From Planctomycetaceae bacterium (GTDB lineage Bacteria > Planctomycetota > UBA1135 > GCA-002686595), in contig WYBT01000028.1 in NCBI GenBank assembly GCA_011525785.1, forward strand, positions 62,001-126,000: a stretch of 64,000 nucleotides of DNA, read 5' to 3'. The notes under the pieces were generated by a model. It saw only the letters and a list, made by a program, of their open reading frames with translations, was not told the DNA's origin and did not search any database. How positions within the stretch are numbered: position 1 is the stretch's first letter; each line of letters begins with the position of its first letter. Both the position numbers and the translations under genes were made by a program. Below, in pieces: positions 16,009 through 24,829 of this stretch.

Positions 16009-19000
16009 GTGAACGACGATCTCCTCGGCTCGAATCTCGGCGGCTATCGACTGCTCTCCTTCCTCGGCCGCGGGGCCCAGGCCTCGGTCTACCGCGCGCG
16101 CCAGGAGTCGGTCGAGCGCGACGTGGCCGTCAAGGTGCTCGACCCGCGCCATCCCGGGGCCTCGGACTTCAAGGCGCGTTTCGAGCGCGAGGCGCGCGCC
16201 GCGGCTTCGCTCGAGCACCCGAACGTGCTGCCGGTCTACGACTACGGCGAGCAGGACGGTCGCTGCTACATCGTGATGCGCCTGGCGGCCGGTTCGCTCG
16301 CGCAGCGGCGCAAGGAAGGCCCCGCGCTCGAGCTCGAGCAGATCGCGAGCATCGTCGCCGACATCGCAGCCGCGCTCGACTTCGCGCACGAGCGGCGCAT
16401 CGTGCACCGCGACGTCAAGCCCGAGAACGTGCTGCTCGACGCACAGGGGCGCGCCCTGCTCGCCGACTTCGGCATCGCCAAGCTGCTCGACGACGCGAAC
16501 CTGCGCACGCAGACCAACCTGGCGGTCGGCACGCCCAACTACATGAGCCCCGAGCAGTTCGCGGGCCTGCCGCTCGACGGGCGCGCGGACGTGTACGCGC
16601 TCGCGGCGATGGCTTACGAGCTGATCGTGCGGCGCCTGCCCTTCGAAGCGAGTTCGCCACAGGCCATCGCGATGAAGCACATGGCCGAGCCGGTCTCGTT
16701 CCCCGCCGACGCGCGCCACGTGAGCGCCGCCGTGCGCGCCGTGCTGCTGCGCGGACTCGAAAAGAACCGCGAAGAGCGCTTCGCGAGCGCGGGTGAGTTC
16801 GCGCGGGCGCTCAGCGCGGCCGCGAGCACGTCGGAGACGGGCGCGACGAGTGGTCTGGCCCCCGACGGGCGCACGAAGCCGAAGGCCGCGCTCTCGCGCA
16901 AGCGGAGTCTGTCCGTGGCCGCGGGCGTCGTGCTCTTCGTCGCCGGTGCGGCCTACTTCGGTCGTGGCGCGTGGACCAGCGCCGCCGCGGGGCCAGCCGC
17001 GCCGGGAGCGAGCGAGCCGTCCAGCCCCACCCAACCGACCACCGCCGCCGCGCAGCCGCCCGAACGCGTCACTGCGCCGACCTGGACGCAGTTCTCGGTC
17101 GCCGTCGGCCACGACTGGTCGTTCGAAGGCCCGCGCAGCGCGGCGCTCGGCGCAACGCTCGAGCGCCTCGTCGCCACGCCGCTCACGAGCGAGCTGTCGA
17201 ACGCTCGCGCCGGAATCTCGGGCGCGCAGCGCGCGGGCCTGCTGCTCGACTCGAACTTCAGCACGGCCAGCGACGCGGCCCAGATCTCCGCTCGCGCGCA
17301 GAGCGATCTAGCGGTCGTGCTCTCCTACCGCTGGATCGACGGCGCGTTCAAGCAGCCCAACCCAATTATCGAGGACGAGAACCGCTGGTCGGCGCAGCCG
17401 CGCATCGAACTGGCGGCGAACCTCGTGCAAGGCGCACGCTCGTTCCCGCTCGTCTCGACCGAGCTCACCACGCGTCAACCGGTGTTCACGAGCTCGCTCG
17501 ACGTCGCTGTGGAAACCGTGCTGCGCGAACGCGCGAACGAGTTCGTGACGCTCGCCGCCGCCGCAGTCGAGCGGCACGTGCGCGAGCTGCTCGAACGCGG
17601 CCTGGAGTCGCGCTTTGCGGTGCTGATCGACGATCCGGCCCGCGACTTCGAGGAGAACCTGATCGAGCTCGCCTCCGAGCTCGAGGGCGTCGTGCCCGGC
17701 TCGTTGAAGCGCCTGCCCGACGCCGAGTACCGCAGCGAGCCCGGCATCGTGCGCCTGCCTGCGCCAGCGGGCGCGGGCGACGGCCGTCCACACGAGTTCG
17801 CGCTCGAGCTCGACGACCACTTCTCGCTCTGGTCTTTGCGCTTGCGCAGCGACGAGCTCGCACTGCACGCCCAACTCGCCGAGGAGCTCGACGAGCGCAT
17901 CGGAAAGTCACTCGAGCGCGAGCGCTACTCGTTCACGACGCGGCGCTGGAACGATCTGACGCTGTACCTCTTCAAGAAGCGCAGTGCAGAGCGGCCCGAG
18001 GATCCCGCGAAGCCGTCGCGTCCCGCGCCGGCTGGTGGGAACGCCGCCTGGCAGCCGCTGGTCGTCACCGACAACGTGCTCTACCCCTCGTTCGTGCTCG
18101 CCACCGCGAACGTGGACGTGAGCGCCCTGGCCGGAGTTCCCGGGCTCGTGGCGATCCGCTGGGCCAACGCTGCGGCGGGCTCGCGCATGCAAGTCCATGT
18201 CGAGTGCCCGGACCTGCTGGAGCCGTCGGACGACACCTTCGAGGTTCCGTCTGGCGAGAGCGGCGGGCTCTACTTCCCCAAGCTGCGCTTCAAGTACGGC
18301 GAGCTCGCTCGCGTGCGTCAGTCGCGGCCGGCCGACCTCGTGTTCGACGTGTCGATCGACGGCGCGCCGGCTGAACGCATCGTGCTCGGCACGCGCGTGG
18401 CGTCGGTGAACGACTGTCCGTTCGTGTGGGTCGTGGATCCCGCGAAACCGACGCTGCTCGACTGGAACTGGATGTTCGCGGCCTACGTGAACGAGGACCA
18501 CCCGCTCGTCGATCGCATCGGCAAGTCGGCGATCGAGTCGGGCTACATCGACGCGTGGACCGGCTACCAGACGAAACGGCCCGAAGATGTGCTCGGTCAA
18601 GCCGTCGCGTTGTGGGCGACGTTCGTCAAGCAGGGCATCCACTACAGCAGCATCACGGCCTCCGGCGTCGGCGAGTCGACGCCGGCGGTGATGGACCAGC
18701 ACGTGCGCTTCATCGACGAGTCCTGGGACAACGAGCAGGCCAACTGCGTCGACGGCAGCGTGCTGTTCGCCTCAGCGCTGCAGAAGTTCGGCATCGAAAG
18801 CGCGCTGGTGCTCGTGCCCGGCCATTGCCTGGTGGCGTTCTCGCTCGATGGGTCCCTCGCTCCGGACAAGTTGGTCTGCATCGAGACGACGGCGCTCGGG
18901 GCTTCGATTCCAGACGCTGCGCTCGCGCCGCGCGAGTTCGTGAATCAGCTCGTAGGAGGCTTCGAGGCCGCGCTCGGCGCCGGGAAAAAGCACCTGCAAG

Positions 19001-19095
19001 CCGCGCTCGCGAAGGAGGGCGACGGCCAGCACCTCGTGATGTGGATCTCCGCCGCGCGCCGTGTGGGCGTGCTGCCGATCCCCTACTCGCGTTGA
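16009..19095 (+). CDS. Membrane Ser/Thr protein kinase fused to a transglutaminase-like domain
   Basis: 1028 aa from GTG 16009. Residues 13-270 are a complete Hanks-type kinase: glycine loop GRGAQASVYRA, K42, HRDVKPEN at 133-140, DFG at 153-155, then GTPNYMSPEQ. One membrane helix follows (about 302-322), so the rest should be extracytoplasmic. That part is long and of unknown fold until the end, where NCVDGSVLFASALQKFG (C913), LVPGHCLVAF (H939) and CIETT (E959) form the Cys-His-acid pattern of the transglutaminase-like protease superfamily. No PASTA repeats. The next gene is a lipoprotein 42 bp downstream. The combination suggests a sensor kinase whose outer domain cleaves, cross-links or binds a peptide substrate; activity is inferred. 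Confidence 0.85.
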   Translation: MNDDLLGSNLGGYRLLSFLGRGAQASVYRARQESVERDVAVKVLDPRHPGASDFKARFEREARAAASLEHPNVLPVYDYGEQDGRCYIVMRLAAGSLAQRRKEGPALELEQIASIVADIAAALDFAHERRIVHRDVKPENVLLDAQGRALLADFGIAKLLDDANLRTQTNLAVGTPNYMSPEQFAGLPLDGRADVYALAAMAYELIVRRLPFEASSPQAIAMKHMAEPVSFPADARHVSAAVRAVLLRGLEKNREERFASAGEFARALSAAASTSETGATSGLAPDGRTKPKAALSRKRSLSVAAGVVLFVAGAAYFGRGAWTSAAAGPAAPGASEPSSPTQPTTAAAQPPERVTAPTWTQFSVAVGHDWSFEGPRSAALGATLERLVATPLTSELSNARAGISGAQRAGLLLDSNFSTASDAAQISARAQSDLAVVLSYRWIDGAFKQPNPIIEDENRWSAQPRIELAANLVQGARSFPLVSTELTTRQPVFTSSLDVAVETVLRERANEFVTLAAAAVERHVRELLERGLESRFAVLIDDPARDFEENLIELASELEGVVPGSLKRLPDAEYRSEPGIVRLPAPAGAGDGRPHEFALELDDHFSLWSLRLRSDELALHAQLAEELDERIGKSLERERYSFTTRRWNDLTLYLFKKRSAERPEDPAKPSRPAPAGGNAAWQPLVVTDNVLYPSFVLATANVDVSALAGVPGLVAIRWANAAAGSRMQVHVECPDLLEPSDDTFEVPSGESGGLYFPKLRFKYGELARVRQSRPADLVFDVSIDGAPAERIVLGTRVASVNDCPFVWVVDPAKPTLLDWNWMFAAYVNEDHPLVDRIGKSAIESGYIDAWTGYQTKRPEDVLGQAVALWATFVKQGIHYSSITASGVGESTPAVMDQHVRFIDESWDNEQANCVDGSVLFASALQKFGIESALVLVPGHCLVAFSLDGSLAPDKLVCIETTALGASIPDAALAPREFVNQLVGGFEAALGAGKKHLQAALAKEGDGQHLVMWISAARRVGVLPIPYSR

Positions 19096-19137
19096 GCGCG
19101 ATTCGCGCTCGCTTCGTCGCGCTCTGGAGCCCCCTAC

Positions 19138-21471
19138 ATGCTGGTTCGATTGTCGATCGCTCTGTGTTCGTTGACCTTGCTCGCATGCGCAACCTCCTCG
19201 GCCACGCAGAACGAGACACCGCCCAAAGGCGGCGACCACCCGGCCCACGCTGAGAAGCGCGATCCGAGCCCCGTCGAGGCGCTGAAGGCTCACGGCCAGG
19301 CGATCTGGCGCGAGTGGGAGTCGCTGCGCAGCGCTGGACTGCTCTCGAACGAGCTGGTGTTCCTCGCGCCGCCCATGCGGCCGGAGGGCACGAACTCGGC
19401 CTTCTCCGAGCAGATCGTCGACTGGCTGCGCGAGAGCGCGCCGCGCGGGGCCACGGTCGTCTACGGGTCCTCGCTCCGCTCGCTGCTCAACAGTTGGTAC
19501 TACGGCGAGTCGCTGCTAATCGACTCTGCGAGCGCGCTCGACCTCGCCCGCCGCATGCAAGCGGGCCTGGTCATCAGCGGCGCGGTGCGCGAACGAACCG
19601 ACGAGCGGCACCGCAAGTCGATCGAGGTGCGCATCCAGGCGCAGCGCACCGACGAGCTGGCGCTCGACTTCGACAGCGGCCTCGTGCGCTTCGATCGCGA
19701 ACACTGCCTCCCAGAGTTCCTCGAAGCGCAGTCGCGACACGCGCAGCCGCCCACGATCCCTTTCGGGGGGTCGCGCGAAGCACGTTCGATCGCGTGGGAC
19801 GAGAGCAAGCGCGAAGAACTGCTGCGCCGCGCCTTGAACGAGGCCTTGACGACCTTGCTCGCCCGCTGCCGCGCGGCGAAGGAGCAAGGCGAAGTGGGCG
19901 TGGGTCCGGGCGATCGCAAGCTGCTCGTGCTGCCGGTGCTCGACCAACTCGGTGAGCTCAACGCGCTGTCCGACAGTCTGTGGGCAGCGTTGAGCGCGGT
20001 CTTCACGGGTCAAACTCCGTTGAAGTCGGCGCTCAAGCGTGCTGAAGAATCGAACGTCGCCCTCGCGTGGGTTTTCGAGCCCGAGATCGCGCCCAGCGTG
20101 CTCGAGAAGCTCGACCTCGCGGGCGTCGTGCAACCGCGCTTTGTCTACAACTCGCTGCTCGGCCAGCTCTTCGTCGAAGCGAATGTCGTCGACGCCAGCG
20201 GTCGCAGCGCACCGATCGAGCCTGTGGTGATCTTCACACAGGACTTCGCCGGCGTGCTGGAGGGCGCCCTGGCCCAGGAGTCCAAGGTCACACTCCCCGA
20301 GCCGAAGCTCGACGGCGAGACGCTGCTGTGCGACGCGCTCGAGGGCTTGATGCGCCAAGTGCTCGCCGGGCAAGACGCGCTGCGCGGCCGGCGGCTGCGG
20401 CTGATGCCGTTCGAGTCGGAAGCCACCAAGGAGGTGGGCGCGCTGTTCGCGCAGGTGTGGAACGAGATGATCGCAGAGAAGGGCCGCATCCTCGAACAAG
20501 CAGCCAAACTGGGTGTCGATGCGGATCAGGCGCTGCGGAAAGGCGGCGGAGAACTGCGTGTGACGCTCGCGGTGCTCGGCGGCCAGAGTTTCGAGTCGTA
20601 CGAGCTCGCCCGGCGCACGCTCAACTACTGGAGCTGGGCCAACGTCGAGCGCGCGAGCGCGTTCGAGCTCGGCCGCGCGATCAACGAGAGCCTGGTGGGC
20701 GTCGCTGCGGAGCTGGGCTTCACCGTGCAGCTCACGGACGAGACGTTCCCGCCGCTCGAGCGCAGCACGCTCGACGCCCGCAGCCCCGATCCGCGCATCA
20801 CGAGCTTCAACCTCGAAGAGCCCGAGTTCGTGGTGCAGTTCCGCGTCGCGAAGCTCGGCGATTCACTCGAGCTGCGAGCCACGCTGCTCGACACGACTGC
20901 GATGTCGCCCTCGGCGCCGTCCACGCGCCTCGGCGGCGGCCCGAAGACCATCGTCGCCCTGCGCCGCGTTCAGTCGCGCCTGCGCGGCGATGTCGCCGAC
21001 GCGATCAACTCGAAGGTGCTGAGGAAGGTCACGCCTGTCGAACCCGAGCGCTTGCTCTTCGCCGTGCCCAAGGGCTTGGCGAGCCCGACCGACGCCGATC
21101 CGATCCCCCAAGCCCTCGCCACAGCGCGGATCGAGCTGCGCGCGAGCGGCGCCCGAGGTGAAGAGCTGGCGCGCGAGCTCGCGGCCGCGCTGAACGAGCG
21201 ACGGCCGAGCTCGAAGTGCGCTGTCGAAGCCACGGCGCCAACCGGTGACGCCGAGCCGGCGCGACGCGACGCCAGCAAGACGCGCCTGCGGATCATCGCC
21301 GGCAAGGGCGCCGAGGCGGCGGCGATGGAGCTCGAAGCGCTGATGGAGAACTCGAACGCGCTCCCCAACCAACTGCGCTCGCGGCTGCGCGCGCTCTCGC
21401 CTTCCGTCGTCGCCGCCCAGGAAGGCGCGACGCCGAAGGACGGCGTCGTGCTCGTCGTGATCGACGGTTGA
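19138..21471 (+). CDS. Large probable lipoprotein of unknown function
   Basis: 777 aa. The N-terminus is a lipoprotein signal (ALCSLTLLACA, lipobox LLAC) with Cys around residue 17. The mature protein seems built from several alternating alpha/beta units (for example MQAGLVISGAVRERTDERH, RKLLVLPVLDQLGELN, RRLRLMPFESEATKEV) that remind me of the CsgG/FlgO/TolB-N type of periplasmic fold; this is only an impression. It is 42 bp behind the kinase and in line with two further lipoproteins, so it probably acts with the kinase's outer domain. Confidence 0.7.
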   Translation: MLVRLSIALCSLTLLACATSSATQNETPPKGGDHPAHAEKRDPSPVEALKAHGQAIWREWESLRSAGLLSNELVFLAPPMRPEGTNSAFSEQIVDWLRESAPRGATVVYGSSLRSLLNSWYYGESLLIDSASALDLARRMQAGLVISGAVRERTDERHRKSIEVRIQAQRTDELALDFDSGLVRFDREHCLPEFLEAQSRHAQPPTIPFGGSREARSIAWDESKREELLRRALNEALTTLLARCRAAKEQGEVGVGPGDRKLLVLPVLDQLGELNALSDSLWAALSAVFTGQTPLKSALKRAEESNVALAWVFEPEIAPSVLEKLDLAGVVQPRFVYNSLLGQLFVEANVVDASGRSAPIEPVVIFTQDFAGVLEGALAQESKVTLPEPKLDGETLLCDALEGLMRQVLAGQDALRGRRLRLMPFESEATKEVGALFAQVWNEMIAEKGRILEQAAKLGVDADQALRKGGGELRVTLAVLGGQSFESYELARRTLNYWSWANVERASAFELGRAINESLVGVAAELGFTVQLTDETFPPLERSTLDARSPDPRITSFNLEEPEFVVQFRVAKLGDSLELRATLLDTTAMSPSAPSTRLGGGPKTIVALRRVQSRLRGDVADAINSKVLRKVTPVEPERLLFAVPKGLASPTDADPIPQALATARIELRASGARGEELARELAAALNERRPSSKCAVEATAPTGDAEPARRDASKTRLRIIAGKGAEAAAMELEALMENSNALPNQLRSRLRALSPSVVAAQEGATPKDGVVLVVIDG

Positions 21472-21560
21472 CGCCCCGATTGCCGCGTGGGGGCCGCGGA
21501 CCTGCGCCCCTGTGCGAACTGTCCACCCAGAATTCCCCCACTCGCTCCCACAACCCGTCC

Positions 21561-22724
21561 ATGAGACTCACGCTCCATCCCGCTTCAGCCTTCGTCGCCC
21601 TGCTCGCCTTCACTGCGGTCGGAACGCTGCCTTCCTGCCAGACCGGCCCCGCCGCCGCCAAGGACAGCGACAAGAACGTCGCCACGATCGCCACCGAGCT
21701 GTCCGGAGAAGCTGCGGCTCGCGTCGTCGATCAGTTCGCCCGCAGCGGGGGCACGATCGAAGGACAGAAGCTCGCCCTGATCGTGCGCCAGCAGCCGATC
21801 CGCATGGCGATGCCGGTGACGCGTCGCGAGGCGCCCTCAGGCGCCAGCTTCGGCCTGGGCGACCTGATCAACTCCGCCGTCGGCACCGAAACCTACGAGC
21901 AGAACGAAGTCGAGCTGACCGCCGACATCAAGTCCGCCGTCGAAGAGGGCGTCGTCCAGACCTTGATGCCGGCGCGCGCGCACGTGTTCGCCTCCGCGTC
22001 CATCGACTCGATCCTTCAGTCCATGGGCATTCGCGACGCGCAGCAGCTGCTCGTGCCCGAGACCTTCGACCAGTTCAAGGAGCGCATCCGCGCGGAGGCC
22101 GGCCAGCAGACCCTCGACGGCCTGTTGATCGCGACGCACTCCGGCGACCAGGTCAAGCGCAGCAAGTCGCTCGACTTCAAGGTGCGCATCACCTACGTCG
22201 ACATGCGCCCGATGCCCACGGCGCCGATCATCGGCGTCAGCGACATCTCGCGCGGCGAGGCCGAGGGCATCTTCCGTCCGATCGGCAGTGTCGCGGGGAA
22301 CACGTCCCCCGATGTTCCGATCGCCTCACAGCCCACCGCGGCGTCGGCCCAGCGCTCGAGCGGCGCCGACCCCGAGGGCGACACGCTGGCCACCGCTCGC
22401 GAGGTGCAGATCGGCGCGGTGTGCAACACCGACATCGGCCGCCGCGGCGACTCCAACGACTACTTCCGCTTCACGTCGCCCGTCGACGGCTACGTGACGA
22501 TCGAACTGCGCAACGGCAACCCGCCCAAGGCCGGCGGCACGATCGAGTGGGAGATCGTCGACGCGGGCGACAAGCACCTCCAGCACGGCGGATCGCACGC
22601 GGGACACGCCGACTCGCGGATGATCTCCGTCAGCGCGGGCGCCACGTACTACATCAAGGTCCGCACCAACGCCCAAGTCGATCTGCGCGTCGCCTACGCG
22701 CTGTCGACGACCTTCTCGCGCTGA
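21561..22724 (+). CDS. Probable lipoprotein with C-terminal pre-peptidase-like domain
   Basis: 387 aa from ATG 21561. Signal sequence ends at a lipobox-like GTLPSC. Residues 30-240 form a domain (GGTIEGQKLALIVRQQPIR, VEEGVVQTLMPARAHVF) shared with the next gene, so the two are tandem paralogues; it resembles the FlgO/CsgG-type lipoprotein fold. The extra C-terminal part (GAVCNTDIGRRGDSNDYFRF to the end) looks like a bacterial pre-peptidase C-terminal (PPC) beta-sandwich. Role unknown; context suggests the envelope, with the kinase and neighbouring lipoproteins. Confidence 0.7.
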   Translation: MRLTLHPASAFVALLAFTAVGTLPSCQTGPAAAKDSDKNVATIATELSGEAAARVVDQFARSGGTIEGQKLALIVRQQPIRMAMPVTRREAPSGASFGLGDLINSAVGTETYEQNEVELTADIKSAVEEGVVQTLMPARAHVFASASIDSILQSMGIRDAQQLLVPETFDQFKERIRAEAGQQTLDGLLIATHSGDQVKRSKSLDFKVRITYVDMRPMPTAPIIGVSDISRGEAEGIFRPIGSVAGNTSPDVPIASQPTAASAQRSSGADPEGDTLATAREVQIGAVCNTDIGRRGDSNDYFRFTSPVDGYVTIELRNGNPPKAGGTIEWEIVDAGDKHLQHGGSHAGHADSRMISVSAGATYYIKVRTNAQVDLRVAYALSTTFSR

Positions 22725-22760
22725 GGCCGAGTCGAGTTCCACTTACGGACGCAGACGCCC

Positions 22761-23459
22761 ATGAGAACTGCTTGGATTCAGCTTCTGCTCGGCGCCACCG
22801 CGGCCTGGGTCGCGTCGAGCTGCTGCTCGCTGCCTGAGCACAACATTGGCTCGCTGACCGAGTCGCTTGCCAGCGAGGCTGCGGCCAACCTCGTTCACGA
22901 GTTCCAAACGGGTGGTGGTTCGCTTGAGGGTCAGAAGCTCGCTCTGGTGGTGCGTGAGAACCCGATTCGTGTCGCGCTGACGGATCGCACGGTGGATTCC
23001 CTGGCGTCGGAGGGACAGATCACTCTCGAGACCGTGCGAAAACTGTTCGAGGGCGAACGCCGCAACTATGAGGTGGAGCTCACTGTGGACGTCGCCGCGG
23101 CCGTTGAGGCCGGCGTCCTCGATCAGCTCGCGACCAGCGGAGCATGGGTGTTCCCAAGCCAGTCGGTCGACGCTGTTCTCGTTTCGATGGGGATCGATCG
23201 CGTCGAGCGACTGCTGGAGCCGGCGGTCATGGACCGCTTCCGCGAGCAAGTTCGCAGCGAGGGCGGTGACCCGATCGACGGTCTGCTCGTCGCCGTTCAC
23301 TACGGCGATCAGCACAAGGACTCCGCTGGTCTGGATCACCTCGTCAGACTCAACTACATCGATATCCGTCCTCGCTCAGTCCGACCCGTTCGCTCGCAAA
23401 GCAGACGCGAGACTGCCGAGCTGCACGGCATTCTGAGGTCGCTCGATCAGGGCCCCTGA
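22761..23459 (+). CDS. Probable lipoprotein, paralogue of the preceding gene
   Basis: 232 aa. N-terminal hydrophobic stretch ends in ASSCCS. The whole length aligns with residues 1-240 of the preceding protein (GGSLEGQKLALVVRENPIR versus GGTIEGQKLALIVRQQPIR; VFPSQSVDAVLVSMGI versus VFASASIDSILQSMGI) but the PPC-like domain is missing. Its codons end in T/A more often than those of its neighbours, so it may have been acquired separately rather than arisen by recent local duplication. A strong terminator follows at 23481. Confidence 0.7.
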   Translation: MRTAWIQLLLGATAAWVASSCCSLPEHNIGSLTESLASEAAANLVHEFQTGGGSLEGQKLALVVRENPIRVALTDRTVDSLASEGQITLETVRKLFEGERRNYEVELTVDVAAAVEAGVLDQLATSGAWVFPSQSVDAVLVSMGIDRVERLLEPAVMDRFREQVRSEGGDPIDGLLVAVHYGDQHKDSAGLDHLVRLNYIDIRPRSVRPVRSQSRRETAELHGILRSLDQGP

Positions 23460-23480
23460 GGGCGCTGACTCGCATCTCGT

Positions 23481-23527
23481 CCGGCCGCGCGAACGCCGTC
23501 GAGCGTTCGAGCGGCCGGCCGCATTTT
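23481..23527 (+). terminator. Rho-independent terminator
   Basis: Arms 23481-23496 (CCGGCCGCGCGAACGC) and 23503-23518 pair over 16 bp with one mismatch and a 6-nt loop, and a short T-run (ATTTT) follows at 23523-23527. It closes the kinase/lipoprotein cluster and separates it from the secretion genes. Confidence 0.75.
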
Positions 23528-23572
23528 GGCGCGTGACGCCGCGAGCGCAGAGCCCCTGAGCGACACGCGCAG

Positions 23573-24682
23573 ATGTCAGCCGACGACGGACAGGAACGGA
23601 CCGAGGAGGCGACGCCCAAGAAGCTGCGCAAGGCGCGCGAGCGCGGCGAGGTGGCGCGCTCGAGCGACTTGACGGCGGCGCTGCTGCTGGCGGTTGCGGC
23701 GGCGGGCGTCGCGTACGCGGGGCCGCAGCTGGCGCGCACGCTGCACGCGAACGCGCTCGAGAGCTTCCACGCCGCGGCGCGGCCGCACTTGAGCAGTGGC
23801 GAGCTGATCGACGCGCTCGGACGCTGCGCCGAGCGGGCTGCGAGCGCCTGTGCGCCGCTCTTGATCGTGCTGTGCGGGTGCGCGCTCGCCTTCACCTACC
23901 TCCAGGTCGGCCCCGTGCTGTCGCTCGAGCCGCTGACGCCCAAGCTCGAGCGCCTCAACCCCGTGGCGGGCTTCAAGCGCCTGTTCGCGACGCGCGAGAC
24001 CTACATCGAGCTCGCCAAGTCGGCGCTCAAGCTCGGCGGCGTCGGCGGGCTCGCGGCGTTGGTCGCGCGCGCCGAACTCGCGCAGCTGCTCTCGTTGCAC
24101 GCGCTCGCCCCGCTCGAAGCGGCGCTCGTCACCGCGCGCGCGCTGGGCGTGCTCGCGGCTTGGACCGCGGCCTTCGCGCTCGCCCTGGGCGTCGTCGACC
24201 TCGCCTACCAGCGCTGGAACTTCGCGCGCCGCCAGCGCATGAGCCACAGCGAGGTCAAGCGCGAGTACAAGGACGACGAGGGCGATCCGCACCTGCGCCA
24301 CGCGCGGCGCGAACTGCACCTGGAGATCCTCGAGAGCGCCATGCTCGACCAGGTTCCCAAGGCCGACCTGGTGGCGCGCAACCCCACGCACATCGCCTGC
24401 GCGCTGCGCTACGACCCCGAGCTCGATGGCGCGCCGCGTGTGATCGCAAAAGGCCAGGACGAGCTGGCCTTCAAGATCGAGGACGTCGCGCGCGCCCACG
24501 GAATTCCGATCGTCTACGACATCCCCTTCGCGCGCGCCGTATTCCAGCTCGAGCTCGACAGCCAGATCCCCGAGGAGCTGTTCATCGCCGCCGTCGAAGT
24601 GCTGCGCTGGGCCGAGGCGCAGGCGCAAGCGCAGGGCCGCAGCGTGTCTTGGCGGCGCGAGAACGACTCGCACGCGAGCTGA
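23573..24682 (+). CDS. sctU: Type III secretion export apparatus switch protein SctU (FlhB/YscU family)
   Basis: 369 aa, full length. It starts ERTEEATPKKLRKARERGEV, has four membrane helices in residues 30-215, the cytoplasmic linker HSEVKREYKDDEGDPHLRHA, and the autocleavage motif NPTH at 270-273. Known role: inner-membrane export gate component that cleaves itself between N and P and switches substrate specificity. The linker and the EVLRW near the C-terminus match the injectisome branch (SctU/YscU) better than flagellar FlhB. First gene after the terminator at 23481; sctV lies 3.4 kb downstream. Confidence 0.9.
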   Translation: MSADDGQERTEEATPKKLRKARERGEVARSSDLTAALLLAVAAAGVAYAGPQLARTLHANALESFHAAARPHLSSGELIDALGRCAERAASACAPLLIVLCGCALAFTYLQVGPVLSLEPLTPKLERLNPVAGFKRLFATRETYIELAKSALKLGGVGGLAALVARAELAQLLSLHALAPLEAALVTARALGVLAAWTAAFALALGVVDLAYQRWNFARRQRMSHSEVKREYKDDEGDPHLRHARRELHLEILESAMLDQVPKADLVARNPTHIACALRYDPELDGAPRVIAKGQDELAFKIEDVARAHGIPIVYDIPFARAVFQLELDSQIPEELFIAAVEVLRWAEAQAQAQGRSVSWRRENDSHAS

Positions 24683-24829
24683 ACGCGCCGCGGGGCGCAA
24701 CGCACGCGAGCGGGCCTCGATAAGCGTTGCGAGCTCGCGCAGAACGACGGGCTCGGCGCTGACTGTCAGCCGCCAACCAACAACCAGCGTCGCGCCTGCG
24801 ACCTTCCTTCCACAGAGAGACTCGAAACC

